A stretch of 64,000 bases of DNA from Marinobacter sp050379415 (GCF_050379415.1 NZ_JBNRLS010000004.1:372001-436000), one strand, 5' to 3'. Positions 44,663-54,244 are shown, counted from the stretch's first letter. The notes: generated by a model not told the origin, from the letters alone. Numbers and translations are program-made.

Positions 44663-45107
44663 TCTCCGGCTGTCCCCCTCTGTCAGCGCCGGCCTGATTG
44701 CGACTCTGCCCTGGCTGGCACTACTCGCCTTCGCCCTGACCGCAGCCGCCGGGACCCGGCCCTGGATGCTGGCCCTCGCCCCGGTGGCAGGCGCCGGGGC
44801 GATCCTGCACTATCGCCGTTTTGGCCTGCTTCGCGGCAAACGCTCGGTTACCGGCCTGGCGCTCGAAGCCGGGAAGCTGCAGGCGATACTTCCCGGGCGG
44901 GAGGCCATTCCGGTCCAGCCCTGCCGTGCCAGCCGGCTCGGCCCGATGCTGACGCTCTTGAAACTTCGTCCGACAGGCTCCAGATTAGGGGCGTACTACC
45001 TCATTCTCCTGGCCCCTGAGCCATGGCCTGGTGGCAATGTCTGTCCGGACCAGTTCCGACGGTTGCGCCAATGGCTGCGCCTGGGCCAGTCGCAGTTGTC
45101 CAACTGA
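44646..45107 (+). CDS. ygfX: YgfX-like membrane protein
   Basis: The 153-residue protein starts with GTG inside sdhE. It has two closely spaced membrane helices (about residues 14-36 and 39-56) and a basic C-terminal domain, the YgfX (CptA) layout. In E. coli YgfX was proposed as a toxin with SdhE as antitoxin; that role is disputed, and the fixed pairing more likely reflects a shared role. Sequence similarity is moderate, so the symbol rests partly on context. Confidence 0.75.
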   Translation: MSSRIDLRLSPSVSAGLIATLPWLALLAFALTAAAGTRPWMLALAPVAGAGAILHYRRFGLLRGKRSVTGLALEAGKLQAILPGREAIPVQPCRASRLGPMLTLLKLRPTGSRLGAYYLILLAPEPWPGGNVCPDQFRRLRQWLRLGQSQLSN

Positions 45108-45126
45108 TACACGACCCGGAGTTTCC

Positions 45127-46122
45127 ATGACCGACACGGATACTGCTGTTCCCAAACAACCAGAAACCGCCAGCCTGCCGCTGCCCGATCAGGGCTACGT
45201 CAGACTCACTGACCGGATCCTGGTACGGGTGTCAGGCCCCGGAACCGACAAGTTTCTCCAGGGCCAGTTCAGCCAGCACCTCGAGGAGGTCACTGCTGAT
45301 CGTGCCCTTCGCGCAGCCGCCAGCAGCCCGAAGGGACGCGCCTATTGCCTGACCCGACTGGCCCGCGACGGGGACAGCGTCATTCTGGACCTCCCGGCCG
45401 CACTCGCGGAGCAGACTCTGGGCCAGCTGCGGAAATACCTGATGCTGTTTCGGGGTACGACCATGGAAACCCTCGACGACGGTGTCATCTGGGGCATCCT
45501 GGGACAGGAGACAGCACGAGCGGCTGTCGACCGGGATATTTCCGGGCTCCGGGCTCCGGGCGACGCACTCGGAATCGACTCAGGCCTACTGATCCGGGTT
45601 GAATCCGATGATCGTGGTATCGAAAGGTACGAACTCTGGCAGACCTCCGGTAACCAGCCGGTTTTCAGAGCCGCCTCACAGCTATCACTGGCAGACTGGC
45701 ACGCAACCGAGATTGCAGCTGGTGTTCCGGCCCTTGATGAGGCCGGCTGGGAGGCGTTCGTGCCACAGATGCTCAACCTTCAGCACCTGGGCGGCATCCA
45801 TTTCAAGAAAGGCTGTTATACCGGTCAGGAGGTCATCGCCCGCATGCATTTCCTCGGACAGCTGAAAAAAAGCCTGTTCCGGTTCCGCAGTTCCGGCGAC
45901 GTCACGCCCGGCGCCGATGTCAAAAAGGGCGACCGGACCGTTGGCACGGTGGTCAACCGGGTGCCCTTCAGCGATGGTTCAGTAGAATTGCTGGCGGTGA
46001 TTCGCCACGATGCCGCAGACCAGGCATTATCAGTGGAGGGCAACAACCTGACTGCCCTGCCCCTGCCCTATGCCGTGCCGGAGCGCGAGCAAGGGGGTGA
46101 TCAGGAATCTTCAGCCGGCTGA
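45127..46122 (+). CDS. ygfZ: Folate-binding Fe-S cluster repair protein YgfZ
   Basis: YgfZ is a folate-dependent protein related to GcvT that maintains some Fe-S enzymes such as MiaB. The 331-residue protein from ATG 45127 (GGAG just upstream) contains the family signature KKGCYTGQEVIARMH with the conserved Cys, and DKFLQGQFSQHLEEV near the N-terminus. A longer in-frame reading from 45031 overlaps ygfX and is unlikely. It overlaps convergent ung by 12 bases. Confidence 0.94.
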   Translation: MTDTDTAVPKQPETASLPLPDQGYVRLTDRILVRVSGPGTDKFLQGQFSQHLEEVTADRALRAAASSPKGRAYCLTRLARDGDSVILDLPAALAEQTLGQLRKYLMLFRGTTMETLDDGVIWGILGQETARAAVDRDISGLRAPGDALGIDSGLLIRVESDDRGIERYELWQTSGNQPVFRAASQLSLADWHATEIAAGVPALDEAGWEAFVPQMLNLQHLGGIHFKKGCYTGQEVIARMHFLGQLKKSLFRFRSSGDVTPGADVKKGDRTVGTVVNRVPFSDGSVELLAVIRHDAADQALSVEGNNLTALPLPYAVPEREQGGDQESSAG

Positions 46123-46857
46123 CGCAGGCTTGCGATAGCGGGCAATCAGCTCCGCCCTGGCGGGCAGCGACCAGTCGATGGGCGACTGTCCGTTGCCCTG
46201 GAGCCATTCGTTGGCCCGTGAGAAGTGTTTGCAACCAAAGAAACCCCGATACGCACTGAGGGGCGAGGGATGCGGACCTTCCAGCACCAGATGCCGGTTA
46301 CGATCAATGTGCCGGCCCTTTTTCCGGGCGTAACTACCCCAGAGCAGGAACACCACGCCTTCGCGTTCCCGGTTGACTGTCTCGATCACCCTGTCGGTAA
46401 AGGTTTCCCAGCCCTTGCCCTGATGGGCACCGGCCTGGCCCTGCACTACCGTCAGAACACTGTTCAGCAACAGCACCCCGCGCTCCGCCCAGGGTTGAAG
46501 GCAGCCATGGTCTGGTGGCTCGATCCCCAGATCATCCCGGATTTCCTTGAAGATATTGACCAGCGAGGGCGGAACCGGAACCTCCGGTCGCACGGAGAAA
46601 CACAGGCCGTGCGCCTGGCCGGGGCCGTGATAGGGGTCCTGGCCGAGGATCACCACTTCCACCTTACCCAGCGGCGTGCTGTTCAGGGCATTGAAACAGT
46701 GGGTGCTGGGCGGGTAGATCACCTTCCCGGCCTGCTCTTCCGCCGCCAGGAACTCCGCCAGCTGCTGCATGTAGGGCTGGCTGAATTCGCCGGTGAGATG
46801 GTCGTCCCAGCCACGTCCGGGTTTCAGTTGGCTGGCCAGGGTTTGGGCGGGGTGCAT
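46111..46857 (-). CDS. ung: Uracil-DNA glycosylase
   Basis: Ung removes uracil from DNA in base excision repair. The 248-residue protein has the water-activating motif VILGQDPYHGPGQAHGLCFSV with catalytic Asp, the uracil-binding LLLNSVLTV and the HPSPLSAYRGFFG minor-groove loop. AGGAGT upstream supports ATG 46857; a longer in-frame start at 46938 would place coding sequence across a 30-bp palindrome and is unlikely. Confidence 0.97.
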   Translation of the reverse strand: MHPAQTLASQLKPGRGWDDHLTGEFSQPYMQQLAEFLAAEEQAGKVIYPPSTHCFNALNSTPLGKVEVVILGQDPYHGPGQAHGLCFSVRPEVPVPPSLVNIFKEIRDDLGIEPPDHGCLQPWAERGVLLLNSVLTVVQGQAGAHQGKGWETFTDRVIETVNREREGVVFLLWGSYARKKGRHIDRNRHLVLEGPHPSPLSAYRGFFGCKHFSRANEWLQGNGQSPIDWSLPARAELIARYRKPASAG

Positions 46858-46894
46858 GGCCGACTCCTGGGGAATCGCTGGGTTGGTTAAAGTT

Positions 46895-46924
46895 GGGGTC
46901 AGATGAAAGCTTTCATCTGACCCC
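46895..46924. repeat. 30-bp perfect palindrome, REP-like (family copy 1)
   Basis: The sequence is GGGGTCAGATGAAAG followed by its exact reverse complement. It lies between the lysS stop (46955) and ung start (46857). It shares GGGGTC at its start and GACCCC at its end, and total length, with the palindrome at 49756-49785. There is no U-tract on either side, so a simple terminator is unlikely. It resembles REP-type elements mobilised by RAYT transposases (inference). Confidence 0.75.
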
Positions 46925-46954
46925 GTCCTGGAAGACATCCGCCGGGTTGAGCGG

Positions 46955-48496
46955 TTACTCTTCGTCTTCCGCCTGCTGATGCTCGACCTTGTGCTCCGGG
47001 CGCATGTGCGGGAACAGGATGACGTCGCGGATGGACGGCGAATCGGTCAGCAGCATGGCCAGGCGGTCGATACCGATGCCCTCACCGGCGGTAGGGGGCA
47101 AACCGTACTCCAGCGCCATGACGTAGTCCTCGTCATAGAACATGGCCTCGTCATCCCCGGCGTCCTTTTCCGCCACCTGGGCGTGGAAACGTTCGGCCTG
47201 GTCTTCGGCGTCATTGAGCTCGGAGAAGCCGTTAGCCAGCTCGCGACCGCCCACGAAGAACTCGAACCGTTCGGTGACAAACGGATCATCGTCCTTGCAG
47301 CGTGCCAGCGGCGACACTTCCTTCGGATAATCGGTAATGAACGTCGGTTGCACCAGCAGGTGCTCGGCCGTTGCCTCGAAGATCTCCACCAGCACCTTTC
47401 CCAGACCCCAGGTGTCCTTGAGCTGGATACCGAGCTCATCGGCCACCCGGCGGGCACTGGCTTCATCGCCCAGTTGGCCGGCCTGGATGTCCGGATTGTG
47501 TTCAAGGATTGCCTCAACCACAGTCATCCGCTTGAACGGCATGCCGAAATCGTACTCCACGGTCTCGGTTTCGCCGTTGGCCAGCTCACGGGTGTTGACC
47601 ACCGTGGTGGTGCCCAGCACTTCCTTGGTGATCTGCCGGAGCATGTCTTCCGTCAGATCCATCAGATCGTTGTAATCGGCATACGCCTGGTAGAACTCCA
47701 CCATGGTGAACTCGGGGTTGTGCCGGGTGGAGAGGCCTTCGTTACGGAAGTTTCGGTTGATCTCGAACACCCGCTCGAAACCGCCAACCACCAGCCGCTT
47801 GAGGAAGAGTTCCGGCGCGATGCGCATGTACATGTCGATGCCCAGGGCGTTGTGATGGGTCACGAACGGGCGTGCCGTGGCGCCACCAGGAATTACCTGC
47901 AGCATCGGGGTTTCCACTTCCATGAAACCACGGGCATTGAAGTAGTTGCGCATGCTGTTGATCAGTCGCGTGCGGATCTGGAAGGTCTTGCGGGTTTCCT
48001 CGTTGACCATCAGGTCCACATAGCGATGCCGGTAGCGGGCCTCCATGTCGGTCAGGCCCTTATGCTTCTCGGGCAGCGGCCGCAGTGATTTGGTCAGCAG
48101 CACGTAGTCGTCCATGGTGACGTAAAGATCACCTTTGCCGGACTTCGAGAGGGTGCCCCGGACACCAATGATGTCACCCAGATCCCAGTGTTTGGTCTCC
48201 TTCTGGACATCCTTGGTGGCGTAGACCTGGATGCGACCGGTCATGTCCTGAACCACTTTGAACGCCTTTCGGTCGAGCATCATGCGGCCAGCGATGGCCA
48301 CCTTGATATCAAGCTGCTCCAGCTCCTCCTTGCTCCTGTCACCATATTTCTCCTGCAGCTCGGCAGCGGTGGCATCGCGACGGAAGTCGTTGGGGAACGG
48401 ATGGCCGTGGCGGCGCATGTCAGCCAGTTTGGCGCGGCGCTCGGCAATCAGCTTGTTGTCCTCGTGCTGTGCGGCGTGTTGGGTGTGTTCAGTCAT
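46955..48496 (-). CDS. lysS: Lysyl-tRNA synthetase, class II
   Basis: LysS charges tRNA-Lys. The 513-residue protein has an N-terminal OB anticodon-binding domain (VAIAGRMMLDRKAFKVVQDM). Class II motif 1 lies around RNYFNARGFMEVETPML, motif 2 is FEINRNFRNEGLSTRHNPEFTM, and motif 3 is GIGIDRLAMLLTDSPSIRDVI. Length equals E. coli LysS. It lies 59 bases downstream of prfB, the usual prfB-lysS pair. Confidence 0.97.
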   Translation of the reverse strand: MTEHTQHAAQHEDNKLIAERRAKLADMRRHGHPFPNDFRRDATAAELQEKYGDRSKEELEQLDIKVAIAGRMMLDRKAFKVVQDMTGRIQVYATKDVQKETKHWDLGDIIGVRGTLSKSGKGDLYVTMDDYVLLTKSLRPLPEKHKGLTDMEARYRHRYVDLMVNEETRKTFQIRTRLINSMRNYFNARGFMEVETPMLQVIPGGATARPFVTHHNALGIDMYMRIAPELFLKRLVVGGFERVFEINRNFRNEGLSTRHNPEFTMVEFYQAYADYNDLMDLTEDMLRQITKEVLGTTTVVNTRELANGETETVEYDFGMPFKRMTVVEAILEHNPDIQAGQLGDEASARRVADELGIQLKDTWGLGKVLVEIFEATAEHLLVQPTFITDYPKEVSPLARCKDDDPFVTERFEFFVGGRELANGFSELNDAEDQAERFHAQVAEKDAGDDEAMFYDEDYVMALEYGLPPTAGEGIGIDRLAMLLTDSPSIRDVILFPHMRPEHKVEHQQAEDEE

Positions 48497-48555
48497 GTTG
48501 GCTCACTAGGATTCGGATTGTCCGGTTTAGTCGGGTTGGACGAGAATGGCGCCGG

Positions 48556-49651
48556 TTACAGCGCCATCTTCAGACTGGCTTCAATGAACTTGTCGATATC
48601 GCCGTCCAGAACCGCCTGGGTGTTGCTGGTTTCCACTTTGGTGCGCAGGTCCTTGATCCGGCTGTCATCGAGGACGTAGGAACGGATCTGGCTACCCCAG
48701 CCGATATCGGCCTTGGCATCCTCCGCCTTCTGTTTCTCGGCGTTACGCAGCTGCATCTCGCGTTCAAAGAGCTTGGCCTTCAACTGCTTCATGGCCTGGT
48801 CTTTGTTCTGGTGCTGGCTTCGGCCAGCCTGACAGGCCACCACGATACCGGTCGGGTTGTGGGTCAGTCGCACGGCAGACTCGGTCCGGTTTACGTGCTG
48901 ACCACCGGCACCGGAGGCACGGTAAACGTCCACACGCAGGTCCGCCGGATTAATCTCGATCTCGAAGCTGTCATCCACTTCCGGAGATACGAACACAGAA
49001 GAGAACGAGGTGTGGCGACGGTTGCCGGAATCGAACGGGGACTTGCGGACCAGACGGTGCACGCCGGTTTCGGTGCGCAGCCAGCCATAGGCATAGTCAC
49101 CCTGGATATGGACAGTGGCACTCTTGATGCCGGCCACTTCCCCTTCCTGCAGTTCGACAATTTCCGCCTTGAAGCCACGGCGCTCGGCCCACCGCAGATA
49201 CATGCGCAGGAGCATGTTGGCCCAGTCCTGGGCTTCGGTGCCACCGGAGCCGGCCTGGATGTCCAGGTAAGCATTGTTGGCGTCCATCTCGCCGGAGAAC
49301 ATGCGGCGGAATTCCAGCTTCTGCAGTTCGCCATCGAGCGCATCCAGATCAGACTGGATCTCGTCAACAGTGCCTTCATCGTCTTCCTCAACCGCCATCT
49401 CCAGCAGGCTTTCGGCATCGCTGAGGCCGGTGGTGAGGTTGTCGATGGTGTGGACGATCAGTTCAAGGTCCGACCGCTCCTTACCCAGGCCCTGGGCCCG
49501 CTCGGGATTGTCCCAGACGCTGGGTTGTTCGAGTTCCCGCTCTACTTCGACCAGACGTTCACTACGCTGATCATAGTCAAAGATACCCCCTCAGCGCTTC
49601 AGTGCGCTCGCGAAGCTCTTTGATCTTCGTCACTATGGGATTGATTTCCAT
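48556..49651 (-). CDS. prfB: Peptide chain release factor 2, with programmed +1 frameshift
   Basis: RF2 terminates translation at UGA and UAA. Translation starts at ATG 49651 (MEINPIVTKIKELRERTEAL) and meets an in-frame TGA at 49577-49579 after 24 codons. A +1 shift on CTT skips T49579 and continues from GAC at 49578 to the TAA at 48556, giving 364 residues (E. coli RF2 has 365). The protein contains the peptide-anticodon motif SPF in RKSPFDSGNRRHTSFSSV and the catalytic GGQ in SGAGGQHVNRTESAVR. The coding segments are 49580-49651 and 48556-49578. It is followed by lysS. Confidence 0.97.
49576..49591 (-). promoter_or_regulatory. RF2 programmed frameshift site
   Basis: The minus strand reads AGGGGGTATCTTTGAC. 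The Shine-Dalgarno-like AGGGGG, three-base spacer, slippery CTT and TGA followed by C match the E. coli prfB recoding site. Low RF2 slows termination at TGA and promotes the +1 shift, an autoregulatory loop established for this gene. Confidence 0.95.
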
Positions 49652-49755
49652 GAAACCCTTTCTCGCTTTGGCAAATGGGGTGTAAAACAGAGGCGGAATT
49701 CTACCGGAATTCCAAGTGTAAATCAGCCGTGATAGGGAATTGCGACGATAACGCA

Positions 49756-49785
49756 GGGGTCGGACCCCGAACGGGGTCCGACCCC
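49756..49785. repeat. 30-bp palindrome, REP-like (family copy 2)
   Basis: Arms GGGGTCGGACCCCG (49756-49769) and CGGGGTCCGACCCC (49772-49785) are perfect reverse complements around a 2-base centre. Each arm can also fold on itself (GGGGTC/GACCCC type). It sits 8 bases beyond the recJ stop, upstream of prfB. On the plus strand it is followed by ATTTTC, but both adjacent genes are on the minus strand, so it is not an obvious terminator. It matches the palindrome at 46895 in length and ends. Confidence 0.75.
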
Positions 49786-49793
49786 ATTTTCAT

Positions 49794-51524
49794 TCACAGG
49801 GCTTCAATGTAGTCGACCAGCAACTGCAGATTCGTCCGCCCCCGAAAGGTATTGGCATCCGGCTTGTACACCACGCGCGCGCCCGAGCGGGTGTAATCCG
49901 GCACTTCCCGCCCGGTATTGAAGGCAATGCCGTCAATGATCCCGCCACCATCCGCCGGTTGCAGCACCAGTTTCAGATGGTTTTCCCCGACGATACGCTG
50001 GCTCACCACACGGAATTCACCATCAAATACCGGCTCCGGGAAATGCTGCCCCCAGGGGCCGGCCCGCTTCAGCAGGTAGGCGGTATCCAGGTTCAGTTCA
50101 TCACTACCCAGCGGGCCATCGGTAATGATAGCCGCCTCCAGGTCCTCCGGAGTGAGCGCATCGCGCACGGCCTTGTCGAACGCGTCGCTGAAGGCATCCA
50201 GGTCTTCCCTGGCAATGGTCATGCCGGCAGCCATGGCGTGGCCCCCGTATTTCTTCAGCAATCCGGGGTGGCGGGCGTCCACCACCGCCAGGGCATCGCG
50301 GATGTGCAGACCGGGGATGGAGCGGGCAGAACCCTTGAGATGCTGACCATCGTCATCCGGTGCAAAGGCGATGGTGGGCCGGTGCGTCTGCTCACGGATC
50401 CGGGCCGCCAGGATGCCGATCACGCCCTGGTGCCAGTCGGGATCGAACAGGGCCAGTCCCCAGGGCAGACCTTCAATCTCCAGGGACATGGATGCCAGCA
50501 ACTCCTGGGCCTGGCTTTTCATGTCCCGCTCAATGGTGCGGCGCTCCCGGTTGAAGGTGTCCAGTTCCCGGGCCAGGCGCCGGGCTTCGTCCGGATTGTC
50601 CGCCAGCAGACAGGCAATACCCACGCTCATGTCGTCCAGACGGCCGGCGGCATTGAGCCGCGGCCCGACGACAAAGCCGAGATCGGTGGAACTGATGTGG
50701 GCATGGTCCCGTCCGGCAACTTCCAGCAACGCGAGAATGCCCGGCCTCGCCTCACCCTGCCGGATCCGGCGTAGGCCCTGTTCAACGAATATGCGATTGT
50801 TGTGGTCCAGCGGCACCACGTCGGCGACCGTGCCCAGGGCCACCAGATCCAGCAGGCAGCCCAGGTTCGGCTCCGGCTGTGGCAGCTTGCCAACCTCCCT
50901 CAGGTGCTTGCGCAGGGCGGTGAGCACATAGAACATCACCCCTACCCCGGCAGCGTTCTTGCTCAGGAACGGACAGCCCGGCTGGTTGGGATTGACGATG
51001 GCATCTGCGTCCGGCAGCACCTCGCCGGCCAGGTGGTGATCGGTGACCACGACCCGGACCCCCATGTCCCGCGCTGCTTTGACACCTTCGACAGCCGAGA
51101 TACCGTTGTCCACGGTGACCAGCAGGTCGGGCAATTGCCCTTCTTCTTTCAGGCGATCAATGATGCCGGGGGTCAGGCCGTAACCGTCCGAGAACCGGCT
51201 GGGCACACGGAAATCGATGGCGCCAAGCCCGAGCATGGACAAACCGAGCATAGCCACCGCGGTACTGGTGGCGCCATCGGCATCGAAATCCCCCAGCACC
51301 AGCACCTTCTGCTGCTGGCCGATGGCCTCCGCGAGCAGCTCCACGGCACGGTCAATGCCACGCAACTGAAGGGGTGACGCCAGATGCTTCAGGGTATAAC
51401 TGAGCTGTTCATCCGAAGTTACGCCACGGGCGGCGTAGAGGCGGCGCAGCAGGGGAGGCAGGTTTTGCCCCCAGGCCGCTGCGGTGTCCGGCCGGGGGCG
51501 ACGCAGGATCTTTTTCGGTGTCAT
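49794..51524 (-). CDS. recJ: Single-stranded-DNA-specific exonuclease RecJ
   Basis: RecJ degrades single-stranded DNA 5' to 3' in recombination and mismatch repair. The 576-residue protein has the DHH-family motifs: LGDFDADGATSTAV (motif I), VTVDNGISA, VTDHHLAGE (motif III, DHH), and the DHHA1 motif KKYGGHAMAAGMT. Length is normal. It lies 6 bases downstream of thrC. Confidence 0.97.
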   Translation of the reverse strand: MTPKKILRRPRPDTAAAWGQNLPPLLRRLYAARGVTSDEQLSYTLKHLASPLQLRGIDRAVELLAEAIGQQQKVLVLGDFDADGATSTAVAMLGLSMLGLGAIDFRVPSRFSDGYGLTPGIIDRLKEEGQLPDLLVTVDNGISAVEGVKAARDMGVRVVVTDHHLAGEVLPDADAIVNPNQPGCPFLSKNAAGVGVMFYVLTALRKHLREVGKLPQPEPNLGCLLDLVALGTVADVVPLDHNNRIFVEQGLRRIRQGEARPGILALLEVAGRDHAHISSTDLGFVVGPRLNAAGRLDDMSVGIACLLADNPDEARRLARELDTFNRERRTIERDMKSQAQELLASMSLEIEGLPWGLALFDPDWHQGVIGILAARIREQTHRPTIAFAPDDDGQHLKGSARSIPGLHIRDALAVVDARHPGLLKKYGGHAMAAGMTIAREDLDAFSDAFDKAVRDALTPEDLEAAIITDGPLGSDELNLDTAYLLKRAGPWGQHFPEPVFDGEFRVVSQRIVGENHLKLVLQPADGGGIIDGIAFNTGREVPDYTRSGARVVYKPDANTFRGRTNLQLLVDYIEAL

Positions 51525-51530
51525 ACCGGG

Positions 51531-52931
51531 TCAGGCGTTTTTCCAGTGTTTGGCAATGAATGCCTGGACACCGGCGACATCGTTGTCGAGCACTGTGTAA
51601 CGCTCTTCCCGCTCAAACAGATCGGCCATATGGGCCGGCAGTTCCGGCTTCACACTGAGACCGGATTCGGCAATCGCATCCGGGAACTTGGCCGGGTGCG
51701 CCGTACCCAGGGTAACCATCGGCACCGCCGGATCACGGCGGCAGGTGCGTGCCGCATGGACACCGATGGCCGTGTGCGGATCCAGCAGGTATTCGTTACG
51801 CTCATAGATCTCGCGGATGGTGTCACAGGTGGTCTTGTCGTCCACCGCGTCACTGTCGAACAGCTTGCGGGCATGGCGCCAGCGGTAATCTTCAATGCTG
51901 ACCGGGCCCCTGGCGGCATTTTCCAGCAGCTCCTTCACCGCCGCCCCATCGCGGCCATGGAGATCAAACAGCAGTCGCTCAAAGTTGCTGGACACCATGA
52001 TGTCCATGCTCGGCGACAGGGTATGTTCCAGCTTGTGCTGCTCGTACTTGTTACCGCTCATGAAGCGATGCAGGATGTCGTTGCGGTTGGTGGCGATCAC
52101 CAGCTGGGAAATGGGCAAACCCATCTTCTTTGCCAGATAACCGGCAAAAATATCGCCGAAGTTACCGGTCGGGACCGAGAACGCCATACTCCGATCCGGA
52201 CCACCAAGGGCCAGGGATGCCTGGAAGTAGTACACGATCTGGGCCATGATCCGGGCCCAGTTGATGGAGTTCACCGCCGCCAGCTGGGTCTTGCCGCCCA
52301 GGAAAGACTGGTCGCCAAAACTCTCCTTCACCATGCGCTGGCAATCGTCGAAATTACCCTTCACCGCGATGTTGTGGATGTTGTCACCCTGCACGGTGGT
52401 CATCTGCCGGCGCTGCACCTCGGAGACCCGCTGGTACGGGTGCAGGATGAAGATATCCACGTGCTCGCAACGGCGGCAGCCCTCGATGGCGGCGGAACCG
52501 GTATCACCGGACGTTGCGCCCATGATCACCACGTGCTGGTTGCGCTTCTCGAGCACATAGTCCAGCAGGCGGCCGAGCAGTTGCAGTGCGAAGTCCTTGA
52601 ACGCCAGGGTCGGGCCCCGGAACAGTTCCAGAACCCATTCATTGGTGTCCAGCTGGACCAGCGGAGCCACCGCCTGGTGGGCGAAACCGGCGTAGGTTTC
52701 ATCCAGCATCTGACGGAAATCGTCTGCGGGGATGGCATCATCCACGAACGGGTGCATGACGTTGAACGCCAGCTCGCTGTAGGACAGCCCACGCCAGCTG
52801 CGAATCTCTTCCAGGCTGAAATGCGGAAGGGACTCCGGAACGTAAAGCCCGCCATCACTGGCCAGACCGGTCAGAAGGACGTCTTCAAAGCCCAGGGCGG
52901 GTGCCTCACCCCGTGTACTGATGTATCTCAC
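51531..52931 (-). CDS. thrC: Threonine synthase
   Basis: ThrC converts phosphohomoserine to threonine with PLP. The 466-residue protein has the PLP lysine in GPTLAFKDFALQLLG and ATSGDTGSAAIEG for substrate and phosphate binding; the PTGNFGDIFAGY loop follows. GTG at 52931 begins MRYISTRG, the family N-terminus. It lies 11 bases downstream of hom. Confidence 0.97.
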   Translation of the reverse strand: MRYISTRGEAPALGFEDVLLTGLASDGGLYVPESLPHFSLEEIRSWRGLSYSELAFNVMHPFVDDAIPADDFRQMLDETYAGFAHQAVAPLVQLDTNEWVLELFRGPTLAFKDFALQLLGRLLDYVLEKRNQHVVIMGATSGDTGSAAIEGCRRCEHVDIFILHPYQRVSEVQRRQMTTVQGDNIHNIAVKGNFDDCQRMVKESFGDQSFLGGKTQLAAVNSINWARIMAQIVYYFQASLALGGPDRSMAFSVPTGNFGDIFAGYLAKKMGLPISQLVIATNRNDILHRFMSGNKYEQHKLEHTLSPSMDIMVSSNFERLLFDLHGRDGAAVKELLENAARGPVSIEDYRWRHARKLFDSDAVDDKTTCDTIREIYERNEYLLDPHTAIGVHAARTCRRDPAVPMVTLGTAHPAKFPDAIAESGLSVKPELPAHMADLFEREERYTVLDNDVAGVQAFIAKHWKNA

Positions 52932-52942
52932 TTTCGTACCTG

Positions 52943-54244
52943 TCAGTTGAAGTTTTCGGCGCGGATGCGGACGACTTTGCCGTCGATGTCCGACAGCGAT
53001 TCCATTTCCTCGATCGCCAGGTTCATCTGGCGCTCCTGGACGGTGTGCGTCAGGATGATGACCGGAATCCGGCCGTCCTTGAACTCCGATTCCTTCTGCA
53101 TGATGGACTCGATGTTGATGCCGTGTTCGCTCAGGATGGACGCAATCTTGGCCAGCACACCCGGATGATCGAACGCCTGGATACGCAGGTAGTAAGCGGA
53201 CTGGATATCCTCCATCGGCAAGACACCCAGATCCTCCATGGCATCCGGCTGGAAACCGAGGTATGGAATCCGGAGGGCGCTCTCGGTGGATACAGCACGG
53301 GCCACATCGACAATATCGGCAATCACCGCAGAGGCGGTTGCTTCGTCACCGGCACCCGGGCCGTAGTACATGGTCTGACCGACGGCATCGCCATCCACCA
53401 GAACGGCATTGAGGACGCCATCAACCTGGGCAATCAGGTGACTGCGGGGAACCAGTGTGGGGTGGACCCGAAGCTCGATTCCGTCTTCACGGCGCCGGGC
53501 AATACCCAGGTGCTTGACGCGGTAGCCCAGCAGCTCGGCGTGGGCAATGTCGTATGGGGTGATGGAGGAAATCCCCTCGGTGTAGGCCTTCTCGAACTGC
53601 AGGGGTACGCCAAAGCCGGAGGAGGCCAGAATCGTCAGCTTGTGGGCGGCATCGATGCCCTCGACGTCAAAGGTCGGATCGGCTTCGGCATAGCCCAGGT
53701 CCTGGGCTTCCTTGAGCACTTCACCGAACTCCCGGCCGGCTCGCATCTCGGTCAGGATGTAGTTACCAGTGCCGTTGATGATACCCGCGATCCAGTCGAT
53801 CCGGTTGGCAGCCAGTCCCTCCCGGACCGCCTTGATCACCGGGATACCGCCGGCCACACCGGCTTCATATGCAACCGCAACGCCGGCCTTTTCCGCCGCC
53901 TCGAAAATTTCGTTGCCGTGTACGGCGATCAGGGCCTTGTTGGCCGTCACAACGTGCTTGCCATTGCGGATCGCTGCGAGTACCAGCTCCTTGGCGGTGT
54001 CATAGCCACCGATCAGTTCGACCACGACATCGACTGCCGGGTCATTCACGACGTCGAAAATGTCGGTGGTGAACGGCACATCCCCCAGAGCCAGGTCGTC
54101 GCGACTGCGACGGCTGGCCACCCGGGTAATTCGGATGTTGCAACCGGCACGACCCGCAATAAGCGCGGCGTTACGGGTCAAAACATTGAATGTACCGCCG
54201 CCAACGGTTCCCAGTCCGCAGATTCCGACACTGACGTCTTTCAA
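52943..54244 (-). CDS. hom: Homoserine dehydrogenase
   Basis: Hom reduces aspartate semialdehyde to homoserine with NAD(P)H. The 433-residue protein has the nucleotide-binding GICGLGTVGGGTFNVL, the catalytic-domain KLTILASSGFG region, and a C-terminal ACT domain (about 350-433, FDHPGVLAKIASILSEHGIN) for feedback sensing, probably by threonine. The start is TTG at 54244, supported by GAGGTGA 4 bases upstream and by the Pseudomonas-like N-terminus. A TATACT hexamer and a 12-bp-stem hairpin lie upstream. Confidence 0.95.
   Translation of the reverse strand: MKDVSVGICGLGTVGGGTFNVLTRNAALIAGRAGCNIRITRVASRRSRDDLALGDVPFTTDIFDVVNDPAVDVVVELIGGYDTAKELVLAAIRNGKHVVTANKALIAVHGNEIFEAAEKAGVAVAYEAGVAGGIPVIKAVREGLAANRIDWIAGIINGTGNYILTEMRAGREFGEVLKEAQDLGYAEADPTFDVEGIDAAHKLTILASSGFGVPLQFEKAYTEGISSITPYDIAHAELLGYRVKHLGIARRREDGIELRVHPTLVPRSHLIAQVDGVLNAVLVDGDAVGQTMYYGPGAGDEATASAVIADIVDVARAVSTESALRIPYLGFQPDAMEDLGVLPMEDIQSAYYLRIQAFDHPGVLAKIASILSEHGINIESIMQKESEFKDGRIPVIILTHTVQERQMNLAIEEMESLSDIDGKVVRIRAENFN

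Noticed and set aside
44390..45107. sdhE-ygfX as an active toxin-antitoxin system
   Set aside because: The toxin claim for this pair is disputed and the genomic context is a housekeeping flavoprotein cluster.
46858..46938. Longer ung start at 46938
   Set aside because: It would translate across the 30-bp palindrome; AGGAGT clearly serves 46857.
49399..49651. Reading prfB as a gene with a late start, or as a pseudogene
   Set aside because: The TGA sits in a canonical recoding site and the fused product has full RF2 length.
51384..53168. 594-codon plus-strand open frame
   Set aside because: Antisense to thrC and the ends of recJ and hom; no recognisable domain.
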